DNA of 64,000 bases. Origin: Streptococcus hyointestinalis (GTDB lineage: Bacteria > Bacillota > Bacilli > Lactobacillales > Streptococcaceae). A program made the position numbers and the translations under genes. The notes under the pieces are model-generated. The model did no database searches and was not told the DNA's origin. It saw only the letters and a list, made by a program, of their open reading frames with translations. Where the stretch lies: positions 868,001-932,000 of the forward strand of contig NZ_UHFN01000007.1 in NCBI RefSeq assembly GCF_900459405.1, written 5' to 3'. The first letter of the stretch is position 1. Each line of letters begins with the position of its first letter. Positions 44,065-53,756 of this stretch are shown here, one piece after another.

Positions 44065-45267
44065 ATGAATGAATTTGAAGATTTGCTAAACAGTGTTAGC
44101 GATGTTAACCCTGGTGATGTTGTCACTGCGGAAGTTTTAACAGTTGATAATAATCAAGCAAACGTTGTTATTGAAGGAACAGGTGTTGAAGGTGTCTTGA
44201 CACTTCGTGAATTGACTAACGATCGTGATGCTGATATCAATGATTTTGTTAAAGCTGGTGACACTGTTGAAGTGCTTGTTCTTCGTCAAGTTGTAGGTAA
44301 AGATACAGATACTGTAACTTTCCTTGTCTCTAAAAAACGTTTGGAAGCTCGCAAAGCATGGGATAAACTTGTTGGTCGTGAAGGTGAAGTTGTTACTGTT
44401 AAAGGAACACGTGCTGTTAAAGGCGGACTTTCAGTTGAGTTCGAAGGTGTGCGTGGTTTCATCCCAGCTTCAATGATCGATACTCGTTTTGTACGTAACA
44501 CTGAAAAATTTGTTGGCGAAGAATTTGAAGCTAAAATCAAAGAAATCGACCCATCAGAAAATCGCTTCATCCTATCACGTCGTGATGTTGTAGAAGAAGC
44601 TGCAGAAGCTGCTCGTAAAGAAGTCTTCTCTAAACTTGAAGTTGGTTCTATCGTTAAAGGAACTGTTGCTCGTTTGACTAGCTTTGGTGCTTTTGTTGAC
44701 CTTGGTGGTGTTGACGGACTTGTTCACGTGACTGAGTTGTCTCACGAACGTAACGTGTCACCAAAATCAGTTGTTTCTGTTGGTGAAGAAATCGAAGTTA
44801 AAGTACTTGCTATCGATGAAGAAGCAGGTCGTGTATCATTATCATTGAAAGCAACTACACCTGGACCTTGGGATGGTGTTGAACAAAAACTTGCTGCTGG
44901 TGATGTTATCGAAGGTAAAGTGAAACGTTTGACTGATTTTGGTGCTTTCGTTGAAGTATTGCCAGGTATCGATGGACTTGTCCACATCTCACAAATTTCA
45001 CACAAACGTGTCGAAAATCCAAAAGATGTTCTTTCAGTAGGTCAAGACGTTACGGTTAAAGTTCTTGATGTGAATGCTGCTGATGAGCGTGTATCACTTT
45101 CTATCAAAGCACTTGAAGAACGTCCAGCACAATCTGAAGATAACAACAACGAAAAACGTCAATCACGTCCACGTCGTCCACGCCGTCAAGAAAAACGTGA
45201 TTATGAACTTCCAGAAACTCAAAGTGGTTTCTCAATGGCCGACTTGTTTGGCGATATTGAATTATAA
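44065..45267 (+). CDS. rpsA: 30S ribosomal protein S1
   Basis: 400 residues with four S1 (OB-fold) domains: [60 protein letters not shown] and [20 protein letters not shown]. Four domains is the Firmicutes form (E. coli has six). The C-terminal tail is Arg-rich ([14 protein letters not shown]) and ends [10 protein letters not shown]. It helps the 30S subunit engage mRNA. Codon use is strongly biased (GGT, GAA, AAA), as in highly expressed genes. Confidence 0.95.
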   Translation: MNEFEDLLNSVSDVNPGDVVTAEVLTVDNNQANVVIEGTGVEGVLTLRELTNDRDADINDFVKAGDTVEVLVLRQVVGKDTDTVTFLVSKKRLEARKAWDKLVGREGEVVTVKGTRAVKGGLSVEFEGVRGFIPASMIDTRFVRNTEKFVGEEFEAKIKEIDPSENRFILSRRDVVEEAAEAARKEVFSKLEVGSIVKGTVARLTSFGAFVDLGGVDGLVHVTELSHERNVSPKSVVSVGEEIEVKVLAIDEEAGRVSLSLKATTPGPWDGVEQKLAAGDVIEGKVKRLTDFGAFVEVLPGIDGLVHISQISHKRVENPKDVLSVGQDVTVKVLDVNAADERVSLSIKALEERPAQSEDNNNEKRQSRPRRPRRQEKRDYELPETQSGFSMADLFGDIEL

Positions 45268-45272
45268 TAACA

Positions 45273-45303
45273 AAAAAGATTTATCATCTTGATAAATCTT
45301 TTT
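45273..45303 (+). terminator. Intrinsic terminator of rpsA
   Basis: AAAAAGATTTATC and GATAAATCTTTTT form a 13-bp stem around ATCTT. Confidence 0.9.
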
Positions 45304-45318
45304 ATTTTGGTTGAAATG

Positions 45319-45327
45319 TGGTATAAT
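45319..45327 (+). promoter_or_regulatory. Extended -10 promoter of tRNA-Arg
   Basis: TGGTATAAT ends 11 bases before the tRNA. Confidence 0.65.
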
Positions 45328-45338
45328 GATATCTGTTG

Positions 45339-45410
45339 CCACCTTTAGTGTAATGGATATCACGTAAGATTCCGGTTCTTAAGATGGGGGTTCGATTCCC
45401 TCAAGGTGGA
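45339..45410 (+). tRNA. tRNA-Arg (anticodon CCG)
   Basis: Acceptor CCACCTT/AAGGTGG, anticodon stem TAAGA/TCTTA with loop TTCCGGT (anticodon CCG, 45372-45374), T-loop GGGTTCGATTCCC, discriminator A. CCA is not encoded. It marks the border of an A+T-rich patch. Confidence 0.93.
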
Positions 45411-45423
45411 TAGAACATTATTG

Positions 45424-45449
45424 AAAAGCCCTTGATTTCAAGGGTTTTT
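45424..45449 (+). terminator. Intrinsic terminator after tRNA-Arg
   Basis: AAAAGCCCTTGA pairs with TCAAGGGTTTTT around TT. Confidence 0.85.
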
Positions 45450-45592
45450 AATTGTCTTGTCCATTTTTTAAAATGATTTGAATAATATAGGGATATTGTT
45501 CAAATCAGATAAGATAATTTTGATAGTTATTAAAAGCTTTTGAAATGATTTAATTTACCAAGATTTTTCATCACCATGCTAGCAGTTTTTCT

Positions 45593-46174
45593 TTAGAATG
45601 GGTTGTGATGATCCTCCTTATCATCAAGTGAGGGAAACTTGTTCAAATTATTAAATATATTGTTAACGGTTGTCTTTATTTCAAGGATATCATGATAAAG
45701 TATTTCCTCTAAATTCTCTTTCTTAAGGTTATTATGGGGAGAATATTTTAAATGATTAGCTGTGTTGGATATTCTTTCTTTTGCAATTTTCACATTTCTT
45801 AGAGTTTTTTCTCCACCATCTTTGATATTGTAGGAGATGATATTGATAGTTCGGATGTCAAATGGAATATTCTCAGGAGTTTCCTGTCGGATATAAATTA
45901 TCGGCTTATTTAAAGCTATTCTATAACCTAATTCCAAGAAGACATTTGGATTGTTATCTGTGATATCAACTAATACTAAATCAGAATTGGTAAGTAACTC
46001 AAATATTTTTTCGTCAATTTTGTCAGAATGATAGATTTCATCTACTCGCTTAACATCGAATTCTGATTCAAGTGCTGGTTTGATGATGTGTTCGAGGACT
46101 GTATCTGCGTGTTTACGAATTTCAGTTCTCTCTTCACCAATAGGTGAAACAACAAAGCAAGTTTTTTTAGACAT
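45593..46174 (-). CDS. TIR-like / nucleoside 2-deoxyribosyltransferase-like protein
   Basis: 193 residues from ATG 46174 behind GGAG; a TTG at 46186 would add four residues. The fold signature is CFVVSPIGEERTEIRKHAD, then DLVLVDITDNNPNVFLELGY, then ALNKPIIYI. The NPNVFLELG block aligns with the catalytic-Glu region of deoxyribosyltransferases and TIR-like NADases, so it may cleave N-glycosidic bonds of nucleotides or NAD. The C-terminal third (about 125-193) is charged and unassigned. It stands alone in unusually A+T-rich DNA next to a tRNA gene, which suggests horizontal acquisition; a phage-defence role is possible but unproven. Confidence 0.72.
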   Translation of the reverse strand: MSKKTCFVVSPIGEERTEIRKHADTVLEHIIKPALESEFDVKRVDEIYHSDKIDEKIFELLTNSDLVLVDITDNNPNVFLELGYRIALNKPIIYIRQETPENIPFDIRTINIISYNIKDGGEKTLRNVKIAKERISNTANHLKYSPHNNLKKENLEEILYHDILEIKTTVNNIFNNLNKFPSLDDKEDHHNPF

Positions 46175-46463
46175 AAAAATCTCCAATCATTTTTATCTGC
46201 ATAATATAAAATTAATTGCCATACGGTTAAATCATCTAGTTTTCAATTAAATATATATTATGTTTAGGGTTTCTGTATTATTCAAATAATATATTTATGA
46301 TACCATCTTAAAATCTATTTGTGAATAAAAAATCGAATATTTAAAATATTTTGTCATCATGGATGTTAATGGAAATCTTGATTATATCTGATAAAATAAG
46401 CTATTGACATAAATGCGTTAGTTTATGGCTTTTTTCCACAAAATACCCTAAAGTGTTTACTTA
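46175..46463. other. A+T-rich intergenic stretch without a gene
   Basis: No open frame, tRNA or clear hairpin terminator. Base composition is much richer in A and T than the surrounding genes and continues that of the TIR-like gene. TTGACA at 46404-46409 has no matching -10 box. Confidence 0.6.
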
Positions 46464-46472
46464 TGCTATAAT
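46464..46472 (+). promoter_or_regulatory. Extended -10 promoter of the amidohydrolase operon
   Basis: TGCTATAAT, 39 bases before the start codon. Confidence 0.65.
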
Positions 46473-46511
46473 AGGTGTGACATGTGTTTGAATGGTTTTG
46501 GAGGGAAAGAG

Positions 46512-47429
46512 ATGAAGATAGATGTATTTGCGCATGTGTGGTTGCCGGAGTTTAAGAAGCGGATGTTGATGTTGGATGACGATTTGCTGACTAAGTATCC
46601 TTTTGCTAGGCATCCTGATTTAGATAATTTAGCTTTGCGCAGGGAGCATGCTCAATCGGATGTACGGCAGATTGTATCTTATACCAACACCAACCCAGAG
46701 GACTATATGGCAGGGAAAATGGCTGCGCTGCTTGTGCGAAAGGCAAATGAAGGGTTGCTAGAGACCGTCAAAGCAAATGATGACCTCTTTTACGGTGCTG
46801 TTGCTATGCTGGCGCTCAATAATATTGATGAGAGTTTGAACATACTAGAAGATACTGTGCTAGCACACAAGGAAATGCTTGGTGTTCAGCTCTTTACACG
46901 CCATTTGGGTAAATCTGTTGCAGATGAGGCATTTCGTCCTATTATCAGCACTTGTGCTAAGCTAGGCATTCCTATTTGGTTGCATCCGGTTTTTGATGAG
47001 CGTAAGCCGGATAATAATATCGTATTTTCATGGGAATACGAGCAGTCGCAGGCGATGTTGCAGCTGGTTCAAGCGGGTTATTTTCAGGAGTTTCCAGATT
47101 TGACTATCATCGTTCACCATGCAGGAGCGATGGCACCTTATTTTGCAGGCAGGATTGAGCACATTTTACCAAAGGAGCTGGCAGCTGACTTTAAAAAGTT
47201 TTATGTGGACACGGCACTTTTGGGAAATAGCAAAGCGTTAGAGCTTGCTATAGACTATTTTGGTGTTGAGCATGTCCTGTTTGGGACAGATGCACCGCTT
47301 GGGATTGCGCCAGCTGGTGCGACTAAGGAGATTATAGCAGCTATTGAACAGCTACCTTTGTCATCTCAAGACAAGGAAGCTATTTTCACGACTAATATCG
47401 AGCGCTTAGTGAGGAGAAAGGGATGTTAA
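46512..47429 (+). CDS. Amidohydrolase 2 (ACMSD-like) family metal-dependent hydrolase
   Basis: 305 residues from ATG 46512 behind GAGGGAAAGAG. TIM-barrel amidohydrolase: MKIDVFAHVWLPEF at the N-terminus (one His where many relatives have HxH), IPIWLHPVFDE, LTIIVHHAGAMAPYFAGR and VLFGTDAPLG, which supply metal ligands and the catalytic Asp. Family members decarboxylate or hydrolyse small acids; the substrate is unknown. First gene of a three-gene overlapping operon with a monooxygenase-like protein and LtrA. Confidence 0.85.
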   Translation: MKIDVFAHVWLPEFKKRMLMLDDDLLTKYPFARHPDLDNLALRREHAQSDVRQIVSYTNTNPEDYMAGKMAALLVRKANEGLLETVKANDDLFYGAVAMLALNNIDESLNILEDTVLAHKEMLGVQLFTRHLGKSVADEAFRPIISTCAKLGIPIWLHPVFDERKPDNNIVFSWEYEQSQAMLQLVQAGYFQEFPDLTIIVHHAGAMAPYFAGRIEHILPKELAADFKKFYVDTALLGNSKALELAIDYFGVEHVLFGTDAPLGIAPAGATKEIIAAIEQLPLSSQDKEAIFTTNIERLVRRKGC

Positions 47430-48097
47430 CACAACCACCAATGATGCGATTATTTTTTCTAGAGCCTTATGAGGACAAGATTCAAGAGTTTTCACGTTTG
47501 GGGCGAAATAATTTTTCCTCGTCTTTAGAGAAAGAGGAGGGAACGCTTTTTATGGCGTGTGCGTATGAAAAGGACAATCCAGCTAAGAAGATTGTCTTTG
47601 AGCTGTATGAGGACGAAGCTGCCTATCAAACGCACGCAGCTTCGCAGCATTTTAAAACATTTGCCTCTTTTGCTAAAGACAACTTGAAAGAGCGTCGGGT
47701 CGTAGAGCTTGCTCCGCAGATTTTAGTGGAAAAGCATGGCGATAAAGCCTTTTTATCGGAAGTGGCTGTAGATATGCGACTAGCCCGTCTCAAGGTTGAC
47801 TTAGCGCATGCTAAAGCATTTGAAGCAATTGTGGCAAGAGAGATGAAAACGGCAGTTGCTGTGGAGGACGGTGTGCTCTCCTTGATGGCTGCAAGGGACG
47901 TTTCGGACTTGTCTACTTGGTACTTTTTTGAAGTTTATAGCAGTCAAGAGGCTTACGACCTTCATAGAGAGACAGCGCATTTTAAAGACTACATCACAGA
48001 GTCTCTAGAACTTGTCAGCCAAAAATCCCTCTTTCCTCTATCTGCTGAGTTTCTCATCAGCAAGGGCGGGCTTTCTTTTGAAGGAGGTCTAGCGTGA
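47423..48097 (+). CDS. Tandem antibiotic-biosynthesis-monooxygenase (ABM) domain protein
   Basis: 224 residues, two ABM (ferredoxin-like) repeats: about 8-105 (FELYEDEAAYQTHAASQHFK) and about 120-210 (FFEVYSSQEAYDLHRETAHF). The repeated E.Y...AY..H....HF pattern is characteristic of quinol or heme monooxygenase-like ABM proteins such as YgiN. It overlaps the amidohydrolase by 7 bases and the LtrA gene by 4, so the products probably work together, perhaps on a quinone or aromatic compound. Confidence 0.82.
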   Translation: MLTQPPMMRLFFLEPYEDKIQEFSRLGRNNFSSSLEKEEGTLFMACAYEKDNPAKKIVFELYEDEAAYQTHAASQHFKTFASFAKDNLKERRVVELAPQILVEKHGDKAFLSEVAVDMRLARLKVDLAHAKAFEAIVAREMKTAVAVEDGVLSLMAARDVSDLSTWYFFEVYSSQEAYDLHRETAHFKDYITESLELVSQKSLFPLSAEFLISKGGLSFEGGLA

Positions 48098-49206
48098 AGC
48101 ATAAAAAAGTTGAGTTGACAGAGTTGTTTTATGACCTCGTTTATGTCTATGCTATTAGTCAGATTACTGGTCTCATTCATCACCTGCACCACGGCGTGGT
48201 TGCACCTTATGCCTTTTTTAGCTTTGCCTTGAGCTTGATTATTTTTGTTAATTCCTGGATGGTGCAGACGGTCTACACCAATCGTTTTGGGAGCAATTCG
48301 CTGGTCAATATCTGCTTTATGCTGGCTCAGATGATTCTTTTGATGATTTCTGCGACGGCTATGTCACTTGATTGGCAGGAAAACTTTGCAACGATCATGT
48401 TGCCTATGGCTGCCATTTCAGGGCTGCTCTTACTGCAGTATGCGGTGAGTTATTATCAAACGGACAATCCTGCTGACAAAGCCTTTATCAAGAATTTCTT
48501 TGTGATTTTAGGTATTCGTACCTTGGTTCTAGCCGTTTCGGTCTTTTTGCCCTATCACTTAGGACTTTTATGTGCTGCGGTTGGTGTTGTGGGGACTTGG
48601 ATTTTGCCGGGAGTCTTGGGCGCTAGAGGGCATGCCATCAATGCCAAATCCACGCAGCTTAATTTTCCCCATCTCATCGAACGTCTGTCCTTGCTTGTGA
48701 TTATCACTTTTGGGGAGATGATTATCGGTATTGCACCCTTTTTCAAGGGAGAGGTGCTGTCTATCTGGTCGGTTTTGATTTTCATGATTGTGGCGAGTTT
48801 GTTTATGGTTTACATCGTGGAGATAGACCATTTGATAGACACTAACCGCAAGGAGCTGACGGGCAATCGTGCCATTTATTTTCATTACCTTATCTTCTTT
48901 GGGCTTAGCTTTATCACGGTAGCACTGAGCTTTTTAGAGCAAAGCGGGGTCAATCTTGTCTTTGCGGCAAGCGTTTTGTATCTTGGGATTGGCTTAGTCT
49001 TGCTTGGGACATTGCTACACAATTGCTACAATAAAATCAGCCATCGTATCGAAAGCCCTTTACGCTGGCAGTTGCTTCTCATCTACCTCATCAGCCTAGT
49101 GCTTACTGTGCTTGGTCGAAATGTGGAAGTCATCATCCTTACAACCTTCATCAGTACCCTGCTAATGGCTGTGCTCATGGTCAGACATAATATCCAAAAA
49201 AGCTGA
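48094..49206 (+). CDS. Low temperature requirement protein A (LtrA) family membrane protein
   Basis: 370 residues, about ten membrane helices, starting with GTG 48094 behind AAGGAGG. The opening VELTELFYDLVYVYAISQIT and the later HLIERLSLLVIITFGEMIIG are the LtrA signatures. Named from a Listeria mutant unable to grow in the cold; biochemical function unknown. Last gene of the operon. Confidence 0.9.
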   Translation: MKHKKVELTELFYDLVYVYAISQITGLIHHLHHGVVAPYAFFSFALSLIIFVNSWMVQTVYTNRFGSNSLVNICFMLAQMILLMISATAMSLDWQENFATIMLPMAAISGLLLLQYAVSYYQTDNPADKAFIKNFFVILGIRTLVLAVSVFLPYHLGLLCAAVGVVGTWILPGVLGARGHAINAKSTQLNFPHLIERLSLLVIITFGEMIIGIAPFFKGEVLSIWSVLIFMIVASLFMVYIVEIDHLIDTNRKELTGNRAIYFHYLIFFGLSFITVALSFLEQSGVNLVFAASVLYLGIGLVLLGTLLHNCYNKISHRIESPLRWQLLLIYLISLVLTVLGRNVEVIILTTFISTLLMAVLMVRHNIQKS

Positions 49207-49227
49207 GATTTTTCTCAGCTTTTTTTA
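49196..49227 (+). terminator. Intrinsic terminator of the LtrA operon
   Basis: AAAAAGCTGAGA and TCTCAGCTTTTT form a 12-bp stem around TTTT and overlap the stop codon. Confidence 0.9.
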
Positions 49228-50535
49228 ATCATGTACTGTTTTATCTTAATAAATGAAAAGATAAAAATAAAAATATTAAAAAAAAAGACCATTTCGTTTT
49301 GTTTTAATAATGTGTTATGTTACAATATGACATATAAACATACCAAAACCAAATGTGATAAAGTACAGATGGCGTTAGGTACGGTGTGTTGGAATAGAAA
49401 AGGAAGGATGGCGTTTGACATGAAAAAAATTGATCCAAAACGCACGACTTTGAAAAGGCAAGATCACTTTTCAATTCGAAAATTTAAGTATGGCGTAGCC
49501 TCTGTTTTGATTGAGACAGGCTTGCTCTTTAGTCCCGGAGTGGTTGCAAAAGCTTCTGAAACAACAGCAACATCGAATCCAGAAACTCCAGTTCTTACCA
49601 TTGACGATAATGACACAACGACTGCAAGTAGTAGTCAAGAAATTATCGCTGAAGCAACTGAAACAGCAGCTAGCTCCTCAACTACAGCAGCTGAAGTAGC
49701 CGAAACGACAGCTTCGACCTCAAACGAAGAAACGTCTACTGAGACAACGGCGGATAAAAGGATAGACGCTGAAGTATCTGCTTCAGGTGTCGTGACCTTT
49801 GCCGATGGTACAGCCGTTCAGACAGTAACCCTTAATGGTGGGGCAACGACTTATCCAGTAGATGGTGGTACTTTTGTCATTACAGGGACAACAGTGTCTT
49901 TTATATCTAATGGAACAACGGATGCCACCTACACTGTGACAGTAGAAGCTTACGATGCAGATGGCAATAAAGATACTGAAACCTATAGCGTAACCGCTAA
50001 AAAGTCAGAATCTTCCGAAATATCTGCGCTAGAAGCAGAGGAAGTAGCTACCGAAGAGACTGCTACTGAAATCGCTACAGAAACGACAACACTTGAAAAT
50101 GTAAGCGTTTCTAATGCGTTAAAAGCAGAGGAAGTCACAATAGAGCAGGCTGCCATAGAGCAAGACGCTACAGAACAAACCATGATGGCTCTGGCTCTAG
50201 ACGATACAAACGCAGAAGAGGCTAACAATGTACTAGCAGTAGCCGCTACAAGCGCAACAGCTACCACAACAAGCAGTGCGACAACATCAGGGACAACGGA
50301 CAATGACTACCGTACAGATAAGGCAATCATCACAGAAACTGTTGAGGAAATCGCTGAAGTCACAGCCGCAAACCCAACGCTTAACAATGACCACTACACC
50401 AAGTATGCTGACTACAATCTTAACGATTTGAAACAACAAATCGCTTGGCTGAACTTGAATGACGCGTCTGTTACCATCACAGATGCAGAAGGTATAGTTT
50501 GTTAGTTTCTATATAGTATGTGTTATACTATACTT

Positions 50536-50865
50536 ATGAAAAGTTACGGAATAGATTTTAGAAAACGAGTTATTAATTATGTAGAGGCTGGTCATTCCAA
50601 AAAAGAAACGTGTCAGTTATTTGGAATTAGCACTAATACACTGTATCTGTGGGAGAAACAACTCAAAGAACTAGGTCATTTGGAGCGCCAAAAAAGAAAA
50701 CCAAGCCCTCGCAAATTGCCATTGGATAAGTTAGAAGCCTATGTCAAGGAACATCCAGATGCTTTCTTAAGGGAAATTGCAGAGCATTTTGACTGTAGTA
50801 TTCCCTCAGTTTGGGCTGCCTTAAAAAAACTGAACATCACTTTAAAAAAAGACCACAACCTATAA
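50536..50865 (+). CDS. IS630 transposase, helix-turn-helix part (orfA)
   Basis: 109 residues from ATG 50536. Two helix-turn-helix motifs: YGIDFRKRVINYVEAGHSKK then TCQLFGISTNTLYLWEKQ, and DAFLREIAEHFDCSIPSVW. It ends after LKKDHNL. At the A7 run (50844-50850) the C-terminal part continues in the +1 frame, a likely frameshift site. Confidence 0.88.
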   Translation: MKSYGIDFRKRVINYVEAGHSKKETCQLFGISTNTLYLWEKQLKELGHLERQKRKPSPRKLPLDKLEAYVKEHPDAFLREIAEHFDCSIPSVWAALKKLNITLKKDHNL

Positions 50866-50884
50866 AGAACAAGATAGCGAAAAG

Positions 50885-51385
50885 GTGAGACGCTATCTTG
50901 ATGTTTTAGCCTGCTTTCCAAACACCCCTATTGTTTATATTGATGAGACTGGCATTGATACTTATCTTTATCGTCACAAAGCTAGAGCACCTCGAGGGGA
51001 GAAAGTATACGACAAGGTAAGTGGACGCAGATTCGAAAGAATTTCGGTAGTAGCTGGTCAAATTGGTTCTAAAATTATAGCCCCCTTGCTTTATCATGGA
51101 ACGATGACAGCGGAATTATTTATCAAGTGGTATCAGGAGCAGCTATTGCCATCCTTGACAGAACCCCATGTCATCATTATGGATAATGCAGCTTTTCACC
51201 CCAAGAAACAACTAGATGAGCTTGCAGTGGCTAAGGGACACTATTTTCTTCCGCTTCCACCTTATTCCCCTGAACTCAATCCCATCGAACAGTTTTGGGC
51301 TACTCTAAAAAGAAAGGTGACTGAATTGTTAAGAACAGGTCGTTCTGTTCAGTCTGCTTTGGAATACTATTTTAAAACTAAATAA
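50885..51385 (+). CDS. IS630 transposase, DDE part (orfB)
   Basis: 166 residues as an independent frame, open upstream to about 50842. DDE residues lie in VYIDETGIDTYLYR, VIIMDNAAFHPKK and YSPELNPIEQFWATLKRK. Probably made as a fusion with orfA by +1 (or -2) frameshifting on the A run. It ends 3 bases before the right end of the element. Confidence 0.9.
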   Translation: MRRYLDVLACFPNTPIVYIDETGIDTYLYRHKARAPRGEKVYDKVSGRRFERISVVAGQIGSKIIAPLLYHGTMTAELFIKWYQEQLLPSLTEPHVIIMDNAAFHPKKQLDELAVAKGHYFLPLPPYSPELNPIEQFWATLKRKVTELLRTGRSVQSALEYYFKTK

Positions 51386-53756
51386 CTATAACAGCATTGA
51401 GCCAGGTAGTGTCAATACTTTGTCTGTTGGTATGACCTTTACTCAGGAACTTGTTCCAGGTTATACGGTTGTCGTGACGGTTACAGGTCTACAGCCATTC
51501 CAAGCCAGCGATGTTTTCCGTCAACGTTTGATTGATGCTGGTCTTGACCCAGACGATCCAGAGGTTCGTGCAAGAACAGGCTATGACCCAGATGACTACA
51601 ACCGTTATGCTGTATTGATGAAAGACTCTGACGATAAGACCTACTCAACAGTGGCTCCGGTTATCTTGAGTACTCCAGACTCTTACTCATCAGGACGTAC
51701 TTATGGCTATGATACTGGTGACCTTGATGGCGATGGTAACCGTACAGACTGGACAGCCATTGGTGTTGGTAGTCCTACGGGCTCTGTAGTTGGTGGTGAT
51801 GGCGGTGCTGTTGGTATCCAACTTAACATCAAAGCCTACAACGCCGCAGGTGAGCAGGTACCAGCCAACATCATCATGATGGATAATGAAGAAGTAGGGA
51901 CCAATGAATTTACAGCTTACACGACAGATGGCGAAGGTTGGGAGCTTATTTATGAATTGTCAAATGAAAATGTTGCAGGATCCTACACGCCACTAGGTAC
52001 CCGTCTAGGTCTCTCTGAATATGGAGCGACGATGGGTGTAGACTACTCGCTTCGTTACTTCAAGGACAAAGATGGTAATTACCTTTCTGAAAAATCAGAC
52101 CCACTAACCACATCTCAAGGTGGTCCATAGGTTCAAGGGGTAACTGCTGAGAACGCTAAATATTGGGTTAGCCGTGAGTTGACCGACTCTACCGTTCGTG
52201 CGCACCAGTTTGTTATTGCACAAGATGGCAATGAAGAGGAAGACCTGTCTCTCATCGTAACAGATGGTCTTGGTACCCAAGTCTTTGGTCCTGTATCTAA
52301 CAAACAAAACACTTATTCTGTACCAATCGTTATGTCACGTAATGCAGAGAACATCGGTCTCTACATCATGTCCACAGGTATGCAACGTGCCTCTATTGGA
52401 TTCATCGTTTTGGATACGGGTGATGCGCCAGACAGTTATGGTTCAGCCAGCCACGCTATTACAAATGCTGAGGAGCTGCCTTATCTTGGTACACTAAAAC
52501 CTGACGCTGATAACTACACGAGTACAACACTTGAAGATGAAACAAAAGTGGGTAGCGGTTGGGTACTTGATGACAATATCAACCCAGTAGAAGACGGTAA
52601 AGCTGCCTTTGCCGATGAAGACAATCTGCAATTGGTTGGTGAGAGCGAAATCCACAACGGAACAGAGTTAACTCTTCACAGGGCAACAGACGGTACTTAT
52701 CAGCTTAGTGTCCTTGCAACTGCTGGTGAGACGTCTGGTGTCGCTTATGTTCATGGCTTTATCGACTTTAACAACAACGGTGTCTTTGATGAGGGCGAAG
52801 GTTCTGATATCGTAGAAACGACCAATTCTGAACCAGGTCTTGTGACCTTGACTTGGTCTGACATTCCACAAAGTGTGGATACCAGTGCCACTCAACTGGG
52901 ATTCCGTGTACGTATCTCATCAAACGCCGCAGATATCGCAGAAGCTACAGGTTTGGCATTTACCGGTGAAGTTGAGGAAACGACTATCCAACAAACCTTC
53001 CCACCACGTGGTTCAACCTCAACCACTACAGGGCAAAAAGGAGAAACACAAACCAGCCAAGTGACCTTCACCGCTTATGGTCAAATTGACTACGACTTTA
53101 CAACGGTCAATACGATTGACACAAGCAAGGTCTACAAGCTCGTCGTAGATGGCAATGAAGTGGATGACACCACACTCACCGTTGCTGGACAAGGAACCTA
53201 CACTCTCAATAACACAACAGGTGCAGTGACCTTTACGCCTGAGGCGGACTTTGTCGGCACAGCTACTGGTATCGTTGTACGTGCTTGGGATAAGAATGGA
53301 GCTAGCACGGGTTGGACAGCAGATACGGCTACAAATGGTCTTGAAAATGTCCAACAAATCCAAACTACCTACACCATGGACGCTGTCTACATCCCAACCG
53401 TTGTCGCTCCAACCATTTCTGGTAAAGATGTGACTTCTACAGGTCTCCAAAATGTGACACAAACAGGCACACCAACCTTTACCGACTCTAATGGCAATGC
53501 CGTAGCTGCTAGCGCTACTTACCCAGCTAAGTTGGTGGATTCAGAAGGGAACTTAACGGACTCTATTACCATCGATGGCGAAGGAACTTACACTATTGAC
53601 CCATCAACAGGTGTTGTGACCTTCACTCCAGTTGAAACCTTTACTGGTGTAGCGACAGGTGTCACGGTTCAATTGGAAACTTCTGTAGGTACGGATAAAG
53701 ATGGCAATGCTGTACCAGCCTCAGCAACTGCAACCTACACTCCAACGGTTCTTGCA

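Larger units (their letters stand above)
50495..51388 (+). mobile_element. IS630-family insertion sequence, copy 2, inside the adhesin gene
   Basis: 894 bp flanked by TA (50493-50494 and 51389-51390). Ends TAGTTTGTTAG and TAGTTATTTAG (read inward). Precise removal with one TA restores GAA-GGT-AAC-AGC-ATT in the adhesin frame. It belongs to a different IS630 subgroup from copy 1; no close similarity in the proteins. Confidence 0.93.

Noticed and set aside
45338..45410. tRNA-Arg beginning one base earlier with G
   Set aside because: That register gives a G-A mismatch at the acceptor end; starting at 45339 gives a full CCACCTT/AAGGTGG stem.
45450..46480. Integrated prophage or integrative element at tRNA-Arg
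   Set aside because: No integrase, no repeat of the tRNA 3' end found downstream, and only one gene; at most a small acquired patch.
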